Part shown: piece after piece, positions 16,831 through 29,416 of the stretch | How the letters are laid out: each line of letters begins with the position of its first letter | Position numbering within the stretch: position 1 is the stretch's first letter | Source of the DNA: Thiocystis violacea | Lineage (GTDB): Bacteria > Pseudomonadota > Gammaproteobacteria > Chromatiales > Chromatiaceae | Length of the DNA stretch: 64,000 nt | Reading direction: 5' to 3' | Assembly: GCF_016583565.1 (NCBI RefSeq) | Contig: NZ_NRRF01000006.1 | Location: 1-64,000, forward strand | Made by a program: the position numbers and the translations under genes | Notes under the pieces: model-generated | The model's database searches: none | What the model saw: the letters and a program-made list of their open reading frames with translations, nothing else | Told to the model about the DNA's origin: nothing

Positions 16831-17610
16831 ATGCCAAACGTCCTCGACCGATCGCAGTCCATCGCCCCCTCGCTCAAACCAGGAAAGGATTTGGCGCAAC
16901 CGCAACCGTCAGACGCAGACCCTCTGCGCATCGGCGGCTTGACCCGGCTGACCAGCATCGATTACCCCGGCGAGCTTGCCGCCGTCGTCTTCTGCCAGGG
17001 TTGCCCCTGGCGCTGCCGCTATTGTCAGAACGGCGACTTACTGGATGACGACAGCGGCGGGGGCATCTCCTGGTCAGAGGTCAGAGGCTTTCTCGAACAC
17101 CGTGTCGGCCTGCTCGATGGCGTCGTCTTCAGCGGCGGGGAACCCACCGCGCAGCGCGCGCTCGCCGCCGCCATGCGCGAGGCCCGCTCGCTCGGCTACA
17201 AGATCGGCCTGCATACGGGCGGCGCCTATCCGCAACGCCTGAGTCAATTGTTGCCCTTGCTCGATTGGGTCGGCTTGGATATCAAGGCGCTGCCTGAGGA
17301 CTATCCCAGTGTCACGGGCGTCCCAGGCTCTGGTGAACAGGCGTGGGAAAGCCTGCGCCTCCTTCTGGCCGCGGGGATTCCACTCGAGGTACGCACCACC
17401 CTCATGCCGGGCTGGACGCCAGACCTGGTTGGCGAGCTGGCCAAGACCCTCGCCGACGCTGGCGTCAGCAACTACTGCTTACAGGCCTGCGACAGGGATC
17501 ACACGCTGGACCCCAGGCTTGCGGCGGGACAACCGGCGCGGACAGGGCTTACCGCGCAGGTTCGCCCTGAGTGGTTCTCCAGCCTGAGCAGCCGGGGAAC
17601 CTGGCTGTAA
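16831..17610 (+). CDS. nrdG: Anaerobic ribonucleotide reductase activating protein (radical SAM)
   Basis: The 259-residue protein carries the radical-SAM cluster motif CPWRCRYC (Cys58, Cys62, Cys65) and SGGEPT for SAM binding. It installs the glycyl radical on the reductase. It resembles the Pseudomonas-type NrdG (GGLTRLTSIDYPGELAAVVFCQGC) rather than the short E. coli form. The first ~30 residues are unconserved and the ATG has a weak ribosome binding site, so the true start may be later. Third gene of the nrdD operon. Confidence 0.9.
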   Translation: MPNVLDRSQSIAPSLKPGKDLAQPQPSDADPLRIGGLTRLTSIDYPGELAAVVFCQGCPWRCRYCQNGDLLDDDSGGGISWSEVRGFLEHRVGLLDGVVFSGGEPTAQRALAAAMREARSLGYKIGLHTGGAYPQRLSQLLPLLDWVGLDIKALPEDYPSVTGVPGSGEQAWESLRLLLAAGIPLEVRTTLMPGWTPDLVGELAKTLADAGVSNYCLQACDRDHTLDPRLAAGQPARTGLTAQVRPEWFSSLSSRGTWL

Positions 17611-17679
17611 GGATCCTTCCGGAAAACAAGCGGATCATCAAGGCAGGGGGCGGTTGGTCTGTTGTTTCCCGAAAATCGC

Positions 17680-18756
17680 CTAAAGGACAGCGCGCAGCGC
17701 AGAGACCAGCGCGCCGTTCTCTTCCGGCGTGCCAACAGTGAGGCGCAGGCAATCCTTCAGCAGCGGGTGGGCGCCGTTCAGATTTTTGATGAGCACCTTG
17801 CGCGCCTTGAGGCCGGCGAAGATCGCATCGGCCTGCCCCTCCGGCACGCGCACCAGGATGAAATTGGCCTCGCTCGGATAGGCGTGGATGCCGTCGATGC
17901 CGCGCAGCGCCTCGAACAGGTGAGTACGCTCGACACGGATGTCGTGGGTCTGCTGATCGAGCACCGCCTTGTGCCGCAGCGCGAAGACGGCCGACGCCTG
18001 GGTGAGCACGTTGATGTTGTAGGGCAGGCGGACCTTGTCGATCTCCTCAAGCCAGGGCCGCGGCCCCACCAGATACCCCAACCGCAAACCCGCCAGCCCC
18101 ATCTTGGAGACGGTGCGCATCACCAAGAGATTTTCCCAGTCGCCCAAGAGTCCCAGAAAGCTGCAATCCGTGAAGGGTGCATAGGCCTCGTCGACGATGA
18201 CCACGCCAGGCGCGGCCTCGATGATGCGGACGATGTCGTCGGCGTCGAACCGATTGCCGGTCGGGTTGTTCGGGTAGGCGAGATAGACGACCGCCGGCTG
18301 CTCCCGCGCGATGGCGTCCAGCATCGCCGGGAGATCGATGGAGAAGTCCTCGGCCTGAAGCGGAACGCCGACGTACTCCATCCCGGCGAAGCCCGCGATC
18401 ATGCGGTACATGACGAAGCCGGGATCGACGGACAGCACCTTGCGTCCCGGCTGAGCCACCGTGAGGGCGATCATCTGGATCAGCTCATCCGAGCCGTTGC
18501 CGAGCAGCAGGCCCATGTCGGCCGGGATCTCCATGGCCTCGCGCAGTGCCTGCTGTAACGCCTGCCCCTGCGGGTCGGGGTAGCGATTGAGCTCGACGTC
18601 CCGCAGGGTCTCCAGCCACGCGGCCTTGAGGCTATCCGGCCAACCGTAGGGATTCTCCATGGCGTCCAGCTTGATCAGCCCCGCGGCCTCGGGCACATGG
18701 TAGGCCTTGAGCGCGCGGACCTCGGGACGCACCAGGGCATCGATCAACGCCTTCAT
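17680..18756 (-). CDS. hisC: Histidinol-phosphate aminotransferase
   Basis: A PLP enzyme converting imidazole acetol-phosphate to histidinol-phosphate. The PLP lysine lies in [14 protein letters not shown], and YPNNPTGN and DEAYAPF are the fold-type I landmarks. The ATG at 18756 overlaps the hisD stop as ATGA, giving 358 residues, the family norm; upstream frame extensions are not used. Last gene of the murA-hisG-hisD-hisC run. Confidence 0.95.
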   Translation of the reverse strand: MKALIDALVRPEVRALKAYHVPEAAGLIKLDAMENPYGWPDSLKAAWLETLRDVELNRYPDPQGQALQQALREAMEIPADMGLLLGNGSDELIQMIALTVAQPGRKVLSVDPGFVMYRMIAGFAGMEYVGVPLQAEDFSIDLPAMLDAIAREQPAVVYLAYPNNPTGNRFDADDIVRIIEAAPGVVIVDEAYAPFTDCSFLGLLGDWENLLVMRTVSKMGLAGLRLGYLVGPRPWLEEIDKVRLPYNINVLTQASAVFALRHKAVLDQQTHDIRVERTHLFEALRGIDGIHAYPSEANFILVRVPEGQADAIFAGLKARKVLIKNLNGAHPLLKDCLRLTVGTPEENGALVSALRAVL

Positions 18757-20069
18757 CGGGGGGCTGCTCCGCGGTACTCCGCCGATCGCGCGTGGGCCGT
18801 GAGCCCTTCGCCGCGCGCCAGGATGGAGGCCGTCTTGGACAGCTCGGCCGAGCCCGCGTGGGAGGCCATGATGAGACTGGAGCGTTTTTGGAAGTCGTAG
18901 ACACCAAGCGGCGAGGAGAAGCGCGCGGTGCGTGAGGTCGGCAACACGTGGTTGGGGCCCGCGCAATAGTCGCCGAGGGCCTCCGCGGTGTAGCGACCCA
19001 TGAAGATGGCGCCGGCGTGCCGAATGCGCCCGGCGACGGACTCGGGATCCTCGATCGACAGCTCAAGGTGCTCCGGCGCGATGAAGTTGGCAACCTCGAC
19101 GGCGTCGTCGAGATCCCGCACCCGGATGAGGGCGCCGCGCGCGCGCAGGGCGGTGGCGATGATCTCCTGGCGCTCCATGGTCGGCAGGAGCTTGTCGATG
19201 CTGGCGGCGACACGGTCGAGGAAATCGCCATCCCAGCTCACCAGGATGGACTGGGCATCCTCGTCATGCTCGGCCTGCGAGAAGAGGTCCATGGCGATCC
19301 AGTCCGGATCGGTCTGGCCGTCACAGACCACCAGGATCTCCGAGGGGCCGGCCACCATGTCGATGCCGACCTGACCGAAGACGGCACGCTTGGCCGTTGC
19401 CACATAGATGTTGCCCGGACCGACGATCTTGTCGACTCCGGGGATTGTCTCGGTGCCATACGCGAGCGCGGCGACCGCCTGCGCGCCTCCAATGGCGAAT
19501 GCCCGGTCGACGCCCGCGACATGGGCCGCGGCGAGCACCAGCTCGTTCAGCTCGCCGCCCGGCGTGGGCACGACCATGATGAGCTCGGCGACACCGGCGA
19601 CCTTGGCCGGAATGGCATTCATGAGCACGGACGAGGGATAGGCCGCCTTGCCGCCGGGGACATAGAGGCCGGCACGGTCCAGGGGCATGACCTGCTGGCC
19701 AAGCAGTGTCCCGTCCGCCTCGCGGTAGCTCCAGCCGCTCATCTTCTGATGCTCGGCATAGGCGCGGATACGCGCCGCCGCCGTCTCGAGCGCGACTTGC
19801 TGATCCGCCGGGATGGCGTTCCAGGCCTGCTCCAGGCGCACGAGCGGCAGCTCAAGATCGCCACCCGAGGCCGCGGCCCAGCGATCGAACCTGTTGGTGT
19901 AGTCGATCAAGGCCGCATCGCCACGCGCCCGGACGTCGCGGATGATCTCGGCGACGGTCTGCTGGACGCCGTCGTCCGACACGGACTCCCAGGCCAGCAG
20001 CTCGGCGATCCGTGCCTGATAGTCGGAATCCGTTGTCGCAAGGCGTTTGATATCGGTCACAACGATCAC
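18753..20069 (-). CDS. hisD: Histidinol dehydrogenase
   Basis: A zinc NAD enzyme for the last two steps of histidine synthesis. The 438-residue chain shows the conserved [24 protein letters not shown] stretch in parts ([13 protein letters not shown]), [12 protein letters not shown] and the metal-binding [11 protein letters not shown]. It starts at GTG 20069, with GAGGA five bases upstream. A gap of 67 bases separates it from hisG. Confidence 0.95.
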   Translation of the reverse strand: MIVVTDIKRLATTDSDYQARIAELLAWESVSDDGVQQTVAEIIRDVRARGDAALIDYTNRFDRWAAASGGDLELPLVRLEQAWNAIPADQQVALETAAARIRAYAEHQKMSGWSYREADGTLLGQQVMPLDRAGLYVPGGKAAYPSSVLMNAIPAKVAGVAELIMVVPTPGGELNELVLAAAHVAGVDRAFAIGGAQAVAALAYGTETIPGVDKIVGPGNIYVATAKRAVFGQVGIDMVAGPSEILVVCDGQTDPDWIAMDLFSQAEHDEDAQSILVSWDGDFLDRVAASIDKLLPTMERQEIIATALRARGALIRVRDLDDAVEVANFIAPEHLELSIEDPESVAGRIRHAGAIFMGRYTAEALGDYCAGPNHVLPTSRTARFSSPLGVYDFQKRSSLIMASHAGSAELSKTASILARGEGLTAHARSAEYRGAAPR

Positions 20070-20136
20070 GCTTCCTCTATTGGATGAGGTCTCGATTGGA
20101 TGAGGTCTTGATTGGATGCCGTGTCAGCGCGATCGG

Positions 20137-22103
<1,967 letters not shown>

Positions 22104-22421
22104 TCAAGCGCCGATCGGCAGAAGGCGATGCAGGTTCGAGACGGCGGCGATCCGGCCAAGGGACTCTGGGAGGTGGAGGTAGGTCAAGCGCAGCCCGCGC
22201 GTGCGCGCCATGTCCATCCATTCGAGCAGGAGGGCAAGCCCCGCGCTGTTGGCGGACTCGATGCCGGACAGGTCGACCTCGACCTGCTCCAGACCCCGAC
22301 TCTGCGCGCCCTTGAGAAGGACATCCCCCTCCTTCGCCAGGCGCGGGACCGTCATGAAGTCGAGGACGCCGGACAACCGCCAGCGCCCGGGCTCCGGGGC
22401 CGTCAGGCGTGTTTCCGTCAC
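22104..22421 (-). CDS. mlaB: STAS-domain protein MlaB
   Basis: The 105-residue cytoplasmic STAS protein (VDLSGIESANSAGLALLLEW is the core motif, Ser and Thr-equivalent positions present) stabilises the MlaFE transporter. It closes the mlaFEDCB operon, and its ATG overlaps the mlaC stop. Confidence 0.88.
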   Translation of the reverse strand: MTETRLTAPEPGRWRLSGVLDFMTVPRLAKEGDVLLKGAQSRGLEQVEVDLSGIESANSAGLALLLEWMDMARTRGLRLTYLHLPESLGRIAAVSNLHRLLPIGA

Positions 22422-23038
22422 CCTTGGCCCTTGCGGTTCATGTCCGACAGCTTGCCGATGAGACCGTCGACACCACCCTGACGGACCTCGTTGGCGAAAC
22501 TGCTGCGGTAGTTGCCGACCAGACTGGCATTGTTGATCACCACGTCATAGACCTTCCAGCCGCCGCCGCTGTTGTACATGCGGTAGTCCACCGGAATGGG
22601 CGACGACCCGGCCTCGCGCACCTCGGTCGAGACCGTCACCGTCGACGGGCGGCTACCCGGCTTGACCGGTAGATAGCGGATCTCCTGTCCCGAATAGCTC
22701 AGCAGCGAGCGCGCATAGGTGCGCACGAGCACCTGCTTGAAGCCATCGACCAGCTGGCGCTGCTGGGCCGGGTTCGCCTGACGCCAGTATTGCCCGAGGG
22801 CACCCTGTGTGATGCGCTCGAAGTCGAAGTGAGGCGCAACGATGCTCTCGATCATCCCGTAGATCAGGGATGGATTGCGGTCGACCTCGGCACGGCGTGC
22901 TTGCAGGGTCTCCAGCATGCGCTCCGACGTGCGCTTGACGAGCGCCGTCGCCTCGTCCTGCGCGGCCAGAAGAGTGCTGCTCCACGCCAGAGGCGCGAGC
23001 AACAGGATCAAAAGAAGAAATCGACGTCTCGGAAGCAT
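22418..23038 (-). CDS. mlaC: Periplasmic phospholipid-binding protein MlaC
   Basis: The 206-residue protein has a signal peptide (about 1-25, MLPRRRFLLLILLLAPLAWSS) and the Tgt2/MlaC fold pattern, with ITQGALGQYWRQANPAQQRQ and YDVVINNASLVGNYRSSF. It ferries phospholipid between the outer-membrane MlaA and the inner-membrane MlaFEDB complex. Its start overlaps the mlaD stop by one base. Confidence 0.93.
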   Translation of the reverse strand: MLPRRRFLLLILLLAPLAWSSTLLAAQDEATALVKRTSERMLETLQARRAEVDRNPSLIYGMIESIVAPHFDFERITQGALGQYWRQANPAQQRQLVDGFKQVLVRTYARSLLSYSGQEIRYLPVKPGSRPSTVTVSTEVREAGSSPIPVDYRMYNSGGGWKVYDVVINNASLVGNYRSSFANEVRQGGVDGLIGKLSDMNRKGQG

Positions 23039-23505
23039 TACCCGCTCTCACCTGCTTTCTTGAAAAGGAATTGTCCGATCATCTGCTCGAGAACCAGTGC
23101 CGACTGGGTATTGGCGATCTCGCCGCCATCGCGCAGAAAATCCTGGCTACCGCCGGGCTCGAGTCCGACGTACTGCTCGCCGAGCAGACCGGAGGTGAAG
23201 ATGTTGGCGAAGGTGTCCTCCGGAATGGAGTCCACCTCGGCGTCGATCCGCATGCTCACGACCGCCTCATAGGTCGCCTTGTCGAAACGCACCGCCTCGA
23301 CGCGCCCGATTCGCACCCCGGCCATGGTCACGGGCGAGCGCACCTTGAGGCTGCCGACATTCGCAAAGCGCGCGGTCAGTTGATATCCATCACCACCCGC
23401 GCTGAGGTTCAGGTTGCTCACCTTCATCGCGAGAAAAAACAGGGCTACGATCCCCAGGGCCATGAAGACCCCGACCATCAATTCCACGTTTTGCCGCTTG
23501 GCCAT
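23038..23505 (-). CDS. mlaD: MCE-domain protein MlaD
   Basis: The 155-residue protein has one N-terminal membrane anchor (about 8-27, GVFMALGIVALFFLAMKV) and a single MCE domain (about 38-115, with VTMAGVRIGRVEAV). It forms the hexameric ring of the Mla complex in the periplasm. Length and layout match E. coli MlaD less its extended tail. Confidence 0.94.
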   Translation of the reverse strand: MAKRQNVELMVGVFMALGIVALFFLAMKVSNLNLSAGGDGYQLTARFANVGSLKVRSPVTMAGVRIGRVEAVRFDKATYEAVVSMRIDAEVDSIPEDTFANIFTSGLLGEQYVGLEPGGSQDFLRDGGEIANTQSALVLEQMIGQFLFKKAGESG

Positions 23506-23508
23506 GCC

Positions 23509-24291
23509 TTAGTCTCCGAACATCAGCGCCGTCAATACGAAGTCCAGCCCCAGGACCACCAGGGCCGAGTGGACCACTGAGCGCGTCGTCGAACGGCTGA
23601 CACCGATCGAGGTCGGCACCGTGTTATACCCCTGAAAGAGGGCGATCCAAGTCACGACCACACCGAAGACGAGACTCTTGACGACGCCATTGACCACGTC
23701 GTCGGAGAAATCGATCTTCGCTTGCATCTGACTCCAGAAGGCGCCCTCGTCGACGCCCAGCAGCCCGACCGCCACGAAGTAGCCGCCGATCACGCCGACA
23801 GCGCTGAAGATGGCCGCGAGGATCGGCATGGCAATCACGCCGCCATAGAACCGCGGCGTGAGGATTCGGCGCACCGGGTCGACCGCCATCATCTCAAGGC
23901 CGGACAGCTGCTCGGTCGCCTTCATCAGGCCGATCTCCGCCGTGAGCGCCGAGCCCGCGCGACCGGCCACCAGGAGGGCGGCGACAACCGGCCCCAGCTC
24001 CCGCACCAGCGAGGCGGCGACCATGACCCCGAGGCTCTCCTCGGCGCCGAACTGCGCGAGCACATAGTACCCCTGAAGCCCCAGGACCATGCCGACGAAG
24101 AGTCCCGACACGCAGACGATGAGGAGCGAGAGCACGCCGATGTTGAAGACCTGCTCACCGAGCAGACGGGGATGGCGCAGCACCTCGCCCGAGCCACGCA
24201 GGATACCGCCGAGCAGCAGGTGCGCCCGCCCCAGCTGCGTCAGCGCATCCAACACGCCTCGCCCCAGTCCCGCAACGGCGCCCAGTAGCAT
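23509..24291 (-). CDS. mlaE: Phospholipid ABC transporter permease MlaE
   Basis: The 260-residue inner-membrane permease has the MlaE/YrbE family core ([40 protein letters not shown] and [14 protein letters not shown] region [16 protein letters not shown]). Five to six hydrophobic segments are visible. The start overlaps the mlaF stop and mlaD follows after 3 bases, so the genes are translated as a block. Confidence 0.95.
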   Translation of the reverse strand: MLLGAVAGLGRGVLDALTQLGRAHLLLGGILRGSGEVLRHPRLLGEQVFNIGVLSLLIVCVSGLFVGMVLGLQGYYVLAQFGAEESLGVMVAASLVRELGPVVAALLVAGRAGSALTAEIGLMKATEQLSGLEMMAVDPVRRILTPRFYGGVIAMPILAAIFSAVGVIGGYFVAVGLLGVDEGAFWSQMQAKIDFSDDVVNGVVKSLVFGVVVTWIALFQGYNTVPTSIGVSRSTTRSVVHSALVVLGLDFVLTALMFGD

Positions 24292-25277
24292 CAGGCGGCA
24301 CCCCGCAGACGGAGATCCTGATCGAGCGGCGGCGCGGGATAGTGGAAATGCACTGGCCCGTCCGGCAGACCATCCATGAACTGGCGCACCCAGTCCGAGC
24401 GATCCTCGGCGATCTCCGCGGGTGTGCCGCGCGCGACGATCCGCCCCTGCGCAATCACATAGAGATAATCCGCGATGCCTGCCGTTTCCCGCACGTCGTG
24501 CGAGACCACGATGCTGGTGAGCCCCACCGCGTCATTGAGCTGGCGAATGAGCTGGATCAGCATGCCCATGGAAATGGGATCCTGGCCGGTGAAGGGCTCG
24601 TCGTAGAGGATCATCATGGGATCGAGCGCGATCGCCCGCGCCAGCGCGACGCGCCGAGCCATGCCGCCCGAGAGCTCGCTGGGCATGAGGTCGCGCGCAC
24701 CGCGCAGACCCACGGCCTCGAGCTTCATGAGGACCAGCTTGCGCAGCAGCGTGGGGCTCAGCCGGGTGTGCTCGCGCAAGGGGTAGGCGACGTTGTCGAA
24801 CACGCTCAGGTCCGTCAGCAGGGCGTTGGCCTGGAAGAGCATTCCCATCCGGCGACGCAGCCGGCAGAGTTCCGCCTTGTCGAGGCGCCGAACCTCCAGG
24901 CCATCCACCTCGATGCTACCCGCGTCGGGCTGGAGCTGGCCGGTGATCAACTTGAGCAAGGTCGTCTTGCCGGTTCCGCTCGGCCCCATCACAGCCGTCA
25001 CCGCGCCGCGCCGGATATCCAGATCCAGATCCTCGAAGATGACCAGGGAGCCGCGGCGATAACTCAGACCACGGATCCGCACGATGGGCGCGTCCTCCGG
25101 AGCCGGACCCGAAGGGGCTGGCTCGCGGACCCGATCGGTCTCGCTCGCGGCCAGGCACGTGGGTACCTGCGGCGTTGGATGGGGGTGCTCTTCCGAGCCA
25201 ACGCCTTGCTCCCTCACACTGTGCCGCGCGCCTGAGCCTCGCCTAGCCATGGTCTGATACTGAATCTGGTGCGCCAT
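24291..25277 (-). CDS. mlaF: Phospholipid ABC transporter ATPase MlaF
   Basis: The ABC ATPase has Walker A GPSGTGKT, signature LSGGMARR and Walker B MMILYDEP, with the MlaF-specific [16 protein letters not shown] and a C-terminal tail like E. coli MlaF. From ATG 25277 the protein is 328 residues, about 60 longer than E. coli MlaF, and the extra N-terminal part is low-complexity. A GTG at 25082 with GGAGG 11 bases before it would give 263 residues. The start is therefore unsure; the ABC core is not. Confidence 0.9.
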   Translation of the reverse strand: MAHQIQYQTMARRGSGARHSVREQGVGSEEHPHPTPQVPTCLAASETDRVREPAPSGPAPEDAPIVRIRGLSYRRGSLVIFEDLDLDIRRGAVTAVMGPSGTGKTTLLKLITGQLQPDAGSIEVDGLEVRRLDKAELCRLRRRMGMLFQANALLTDLSVFDNVAYPLREHTRLSPTLLRKLVLMKLEAVGLRGARDLMPSELSGGMARRVALARAIALDPMMILYDEPFTGQDPISMGMLIQLIRQLNDAVGLTSIVVSHDVRETAGIADYLYVIAQGRIVARGTPAEIAEDRSDWVRQFMDGLPDGPVHFHYPAPPLDQDLRLRGAA

Positions 25278-25768
25278 TGGCGAAACTCTGAATTGTCGCG
25301 AGCGCGTGTCGAAGCGTCAAGATAGCCGACGATCCAGGGTGTGACCACAACTGATATCGAGCGTCGCGGTTGGGCCGAGGGACGAGACCCAGCGAAAGGG
25401 CGCATGTTGGGCGTCCTCACGTCGGCCCGCCAGACAGAAGCTGGGCCGACGCGCGTCACTCCTGGTCACGCGCGACGATCCACAGCTGCCTGCAGGGGAC
25501 AGCGGTGCATCCCTTGGTGTATTTTTGTGCGGGCTCGGGCGCGGACCCAGAATCAACCGGCAGCCATAGGCGCTTCTCGGGAGCCCCGGCACCGAAAGAC
25601 CCGATGCGCTGGATGGACAGGACTGGCAGGATCGGCATGCTCGACAATGGGACTCCTGAGGAATCCGGCGCATCCTGCTGAACATCACTGGCCGCTCCTC
25701 AACGGCTTCCTGGAGCGCACCTGAAGAACGCAACCAGCAAGAATTCAACCAAAAATGATCCAGCGAGC
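25278..25768. other. Divergent intergenic region mlaF/kdsD
   Basis: About 490 bases between the minus-strand mla operon and plus-strand kdsD. Short frames exist on both strands, but none has a recognisable domain, a good ribosome binding site or consistent codon usage. Promoters for both operons should lie here; I cannot assign hexamers with confidence. Confidence 0.5.
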
Positions 25769-26788
25769 ATGACAGAGCAACGCAAACTCGGCGCGCAGCA
25801 GGCCGTCCTCTCGAGCGGACAGGCGGAGAAGATCGTGGCGCTGGGCCGCGCGGTGATCGAGACCGAGGCCGAGGCCGTCGCGGCACTCGCCCGGCGCATG
25901 GACCAGTCCTTCGTCGAGGCCTGCCGCTATCTGCTCGCCTGCGAGGGTCGCATCGTGGTGCTCGGCATGGGCAAGTCCGGCCACATCGGCGGCAAGATCG
26001 CCGCAACGCTCGCCAGCACCGGCAGCCCGGCCTTTTTCGTCCACCCCGGCGAGGCCAGCCACGGCGACCTCGGCATGATCACACCACGCGATGTCGTGCT
26101 GGCCATCTCCAATTCGGGCGAAACCGACGAGCTGCTCACCATCCTACCCATCCTCAAGCGGCTCGGTGTGCCCATGGTCACCATGACCGGCCGGCGCGCC
26201 TCGACCCTCGCCCAGGAGGCGGACGTCAACCTCGACATCAGCGTCGAGACCGAGGCCTGCCCCTTGGGGCTGGCGCCCACGTCCAGCACGACGGCCGCGT
26301 TGGCGATGGGGGACGCCCTGGCGATCGCACTGCTCGAGAGCCGCGGCTTCACCGCCGAGGACTTCGCCCGCTCGCACCCGGCGGGCAGCCTCGGACGACG
26401 CCTGCTGCTGCATGTCGGGGACATCATGCACCGCGGCGAGCGCCTGCCCAAGGTCACCCTCGGCACCAGCCTACTGGATACCCTCGAGGAGATGTCCCGC
26501 ACCGGCCTCGGCATGAGCGCCGTGCTCGACGCCGAGGGCAGGCTCGTCGGCATCTTCACCGATGGCGACCTGAGACGCGCCCTCGATCGCGGGATCGATG
26601 TGCGCGAGACCCGCATCGACGCCGTCATGACAGCGCATTGCACCACGCTCGAGGCCGATGCGCTGGCCGTCGAGGCAGTCAGGATCATGGAGTCCAGGTC
26701 GATCAATGGGCTGCTGGTCCTCGACCGTGAACGCCGCCTGATCGGCGCCTTGAACATGCACGACTTACTCAGAGCCGGCGTCGTCTGA
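25769..26788 (+). CDS. kdsD: D-arabinose 5-phosphate isomerase
   Basis: Interconverts ribulose 5-phosphate and arabinose 5-phosphate, the first step toward Kdo for LPS. The 339-residue chain has an SIS domain (about 35-180, with VVLGMGKSGHIGGKIAATLA and SNSGETDELL) and two CBS domains (about 210-335). Length and layout match E. coli KdsD/KdsF. First gene of the kdsD-kdsC-lptC-lptA-lptB operon; 30 bases to kdsC. Confidence 0.95.
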   Translation: MTEQRKLGAQQAVLSSGQAEKIVALGRAVIETEAEAVAALARRMDQSFVEACRYLLACEGRIVVLGMGKSGHIGGKIAATLASTGSPAFFVHPGEASHGDLGMITPRDVVLAISNSGETDELLTILPILKRLGVPMVTMTGRRASTLAQEADVNLDISVETEACPLGLAPTSSTTAALAMGDALAIALLESRGFTAEDFARSHPAGSLGRRLLLHVGDIMHRGERLPKVTLGTSLLDTLEEMSRTGLGMSAVLDAEGRLVGIFTDGDLRRALDRGIDVRETRIDAVMTAHCTTLEADALAVEAVRIMESRSINGLLVLDRERRLIGALNMHDLLRAGVV

Positions 26789-26818
26789 CCACGATTCAAA
26801 AACCTGGGGAGCGTCCAG

Positions 26819-27340
26819 ATGCAAGACATTCGCGAGCGTGCCGCGCGCATTCGGCTGGTGATCTTCGATGTCGACGGGGTCCTGACGGACGGCAGCCTCT
26901 TCCTCGGTGACGACGGACAGGAGTACAAGGCGTTCAACTCGCGCGACGGGCACGGCATGGTGATGCTCCAGGAGAGCGGCGTGCGTCTGGCCGTGATCAC
27001 GGGGCGCACCTCGAACGTGGTACAGATGCGGATGGAGAGTCTCGGCATCTCGGACGTCTATCAGGGCTACCGGCACAAGCTCCCGGCCTATGAGGAGATC
27101 AAGGGGCGTCTCGCGCTCGCTGACACGGACATCGCCTATGTCGGCGACGACGTCGTCGACCTGCCCATCATGCGGCACGTCGGGTTGGCCATCGCCGTCG
27201 CCGACGCCCACCCGGCCGTCAAGCAGCACGCGCACTGGTCGACGCTGGCACTCGGCGGTCGGGGTGCGGCGCGCGAGGTCTGCGAGCTGATCCTCGACGC
27301 CCAGGGCACACTGGACGCAATGATGGCCCGCTACACATGA
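26819..27340 (+). CDS. kdsC: 3-deoxy-D-manno-octulosonate 8-phosphate phosphatase
   Basis: A HAD-superfamily phosphatase releasing Kdo from Kdo 8-phosphate. The nucleophile motif DVDGVLTDG (Asp17, Asp19), TGR and VGDDVVDLP are intact in 173 residues, with the short C1-type cap of KdsC. The order kdsD-kdsC-lptC is the standard one. Confidence 0.95.
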   Translation: MQDIRERAARIRLVIFDVDGVLTDGSLFLGDDGQEYKAFNSRDGHGMVMLQESGVRLAVITGRTSNVVQMRMESLGISDVYQGYRHKLPAYEEIKGRLALADTDIAYVGDDVVDLPIMRHVGLAIAVADAHPAVKQHAHWSTLALGGRGAAREVCELILDAQGTLDAMMARYT

Positions 27341-27353
27341 TGGCCCACGACAG

Positions 27354-27965
27354 ATGACACGCTATGCACATCCGCTGGACGGGCCATGGTGGTCTGGACG
27401 CCAGCTGCTGCTGGGCATCCTGCTGGCTGCCATCGGCGCCGCCGCCTGGTGGCTGCTCCAAACCAGCGACGAGGGCGCCTCCAAGCAGCCGCGTCAGCGC
27501 CTGCCCGATTATGTCGTCAAGGATTTCTCGGCCGTCGAAACGGATGCCACCGGCCAGCCAAGCCGACGACTGATCGCTCAGCAGCTGCGGCACTACGTGA
27601 AGGAAGACCTCTCCGAGCTGGATCAGCCGCGCATGGAACTCTACGAAGCGGAAGGGCAACCCTGGCACGCGCGCGCCCGGTCCGGCACCGTCTTCGCCGG
27701 CGGCGATCAGGTCCGTCTGATCGGCAACGTCGAGCTCGACCGCGCCGGCGATGCCACCTCCCGCCCCGCGCACCTGGAGACCGAGCAGATCGACATCTGG
27801 CGCGAGCAAGGCATTGCCGAAACGGATCTGCCAGTGCGCATCCGCAGCGACGGCGACACCCTCAAGGCGAACGGCATGCGGCTCTGGTACAACGAGCCGA
27901 CCCGCTCGACCTTCCACGGTCGCGCGCGCATCCGACTCGCCCCCGAACAGGAGACCCCGCCTTGA
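27354..27965 (+). CDS. lptC: LPS export protein LptC
   Basis: The 203-residue bitopic protein has one N-terminal membrane helix (about 17-36, LLLGILLAAIGAAAWWLL) and a periplasmic beta-jellyroll domain. It passes LPS from LptB2FG to LptA. It lies 13 bases after kdsC, and its stop TGA is embedded in the TTG start of lptA. Confidence 0.92.
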   Translation: MTRYAHPLDGPWWSGRQLLLGILLAAIGAAAWWLLQTSDEGASKQPRQRLPDYVVKDFSAVETDATGQPSRRLIAQQLRHYVKEDLSELDQPRMELYEAEGQPWHARARSGTVFAGGDQVRLIGNVELDRAGDATSRPAHLETEQIDIWREQGIAETDLPVRIRSDGDTLKANGMRLWYNEPTRSTFHGRARIRLAPEQETPP

Positions 27966-28495
27966 AGCCATGCGCAGTGCAAAGAGGGTTGCGCCTGCCA
28001 CTCAGGCTTCGCGCTCAAACCTCGATCTTGCTCGGCTGCCTCGCCTTGTCTGGTTGGACGTCCGCCTGGGCGCTCAAGGACGACGCCAAACAACCGGTCT
28101 TGATCGAAGCCGATGACGTCGAGGTCCGCGAGAGCGACAGCACCAGCGTCTATGTCGGCAATGTGCAGGTCGATCAGGGCAGCATGCGCCTGCTGGCGGA
28201 CCATGTGACCGTCTACCACCGCAAGGACCGCCAGCCGCGATTGATCATCGCGCTTGGCAAGCCGGCCAAATACAAGCAACTGCTCGATGACAAGCAGGGC
28301 GAGGTGCAGGCATTCGCCAAGCGGATGGAGTATGACGCCGACAAGGACGAGCTGACCCTGATCGGCGATGGTCTCCTGATCCAGGGCAGCGACCGGCTGT
28401 CCGGGGAGCGCATCGTCTACGACCGCGCCAAGGCCCAGTTCCGCGCCGGAGGCTCGGGACGAGTCAAAATCACCATCACCCCCGAAAAGCAATGA
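27962..28495 (+). CDS. lptA: Periplasmic LPS transport protein LptA (TTG start)
   Basis: The 177-residue protein has a signal peptide (residues about 1-37, hydrophobic [18 protein letters not shown]) and the OstA/LptA beta-jellyroll ([13 protein letters not shown] through [16 protein letters not shown]). It bridges the periplasm between LptC and LptD. AGGAG (27949-27953) lies 8 bases before TTG 27962, which overlaps the lptC stop as TTGA. That fixes the start at a rare codon and implies coupled, weaker initiation. Confidence 0.9.
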   Translation: MKPCAVQRGLRLPLRLRAQTSILLGCLALSGWTSAWALKDDAKQPVLIEADDVEVRESDSTSVYVGNVQVDQGSMRLLADHVTVYHRKDRQPRLIIALGKPAKYKQLLDDKQGEVQAFAKRMEYDADKDELTLIGDGLLIQGSDRLSGERIVYDRAKAQFRAGGSGRVKITITPEKQ

Positions 28496-28520
28496 CGGTC
28501 TCACAGCCAAGGTGCCGCGC

Positions 28521-29246
28521 GTGACCACACTGCGCGCCGAGCACTTGCAGAAGCATTACCGCCGCCGCCAGGTCCTGCAGGGCGTGAGCCTCGAAGTGGA
28601 CGCGGGCGAGGTGGTGGGGCTGCTGGGTCCGAACGGGGCCGGCAAGACCACCTGCTTCTATCTCATCGTCGGACTCATCCCCGCCGACCAAGGCCGCATC
28701 CTGCTCAACGGACAGGACGTCACACGGCTGCCCATGCATGCAAGGGCGCGCTCCGGGCTCAGCTACCTCGCCCAGGAGCCCTCGGTGTTCCGCAAGCTCA
28801 GCACCCGCGAGAACATCATGGCGATCCTGGAAACCCGCAAGGCACTCAAGCGCGCGGAGCGCGAGCAACGCTGCGAGCGACTGCTCGAGGAGCTGGGCAT
28901 CGCCCATGTCGCCGACTCCCTCGCCCTGAGCCTCTCCGGCGGTGAACGCCGCCGTCTGGAAATCGCCCGCGCGCTTGCCGTTGACCCCGCCGTCATGCTG
29001 CTCGACGAGCCCTTCGCCGGCGTCGACCCCATTGCGGTCGGAGACATCAAGTCGATCGTCTCGCATCTGCGGGATCGCCGCATCGGTGTGCTCATCACGG
29101 ATCACAATGTCCGCGAAACCCTCGACATCTGCGACCGCGGTTACATCATCAGCGCGGGAACGGTGATAGCCTCGGGTGAGCCTGCAACGCTGCTTGCCGA
29201 CCAACAGGTCCGAGAGGTGTACTTGGGCGCGGACTTTTCGATGTAG
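28521..29246 (+). CDS. lptB: LPS export ABC transporter ATPase LptB
   Basis: Energises LPS extraction. Walker A GPNGAGKT (36-43), signature LSGGERRR and Walker [14 protein letters not shown] are intact. The start is taken at GTG 28521 because AAGG lies 8 bases upstream and the resulting 241 residues equal E. coli LptB; a GTG at 28512 would add three residues. Confidence 0.95.
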   Translation: MTTLRAEHLQKHYRRRQVLQGVSLEVDAGEVVGLLGPNGAGKTTCFYLIVGLIPADQGRILLNGQDVTRLPMHARARSGLSYLAQEPSVFRKLSTRENIMAILETRKALKRAEREQRCERLLEELGIAHVADSLALSLSGGERRRLEIARALAVDPAVMLLDEPFAGVDPIAVGDIKSIVSHLRDRRIGVLITDHNVRETLDICDRGYIISAGTVIASGEPATLLADQQVREVYLGADFSM

Positions 29247-29416
29247 CCAGCGCCGGACAGAGTCGAGTAGGCTCGACGGGTGCCGACCCACCCAAGCCCC
29301 CGAAGCCAAGCGACGAACAACCGTCGGCGCGCGGCGAAATGGGCTAGAATCACGTCAGGCACTGTTATTGCTTTAACCCTTCCCGAACGGTACAGATACA
29401 GACGCCAACGCGATCG

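Noticed and set aside
25456..25647. A 63-codon minus-strand frame upstream of kdsD
   Set aside because: No ribosome binding site, no recognisable family, and the region has several equally good frames.
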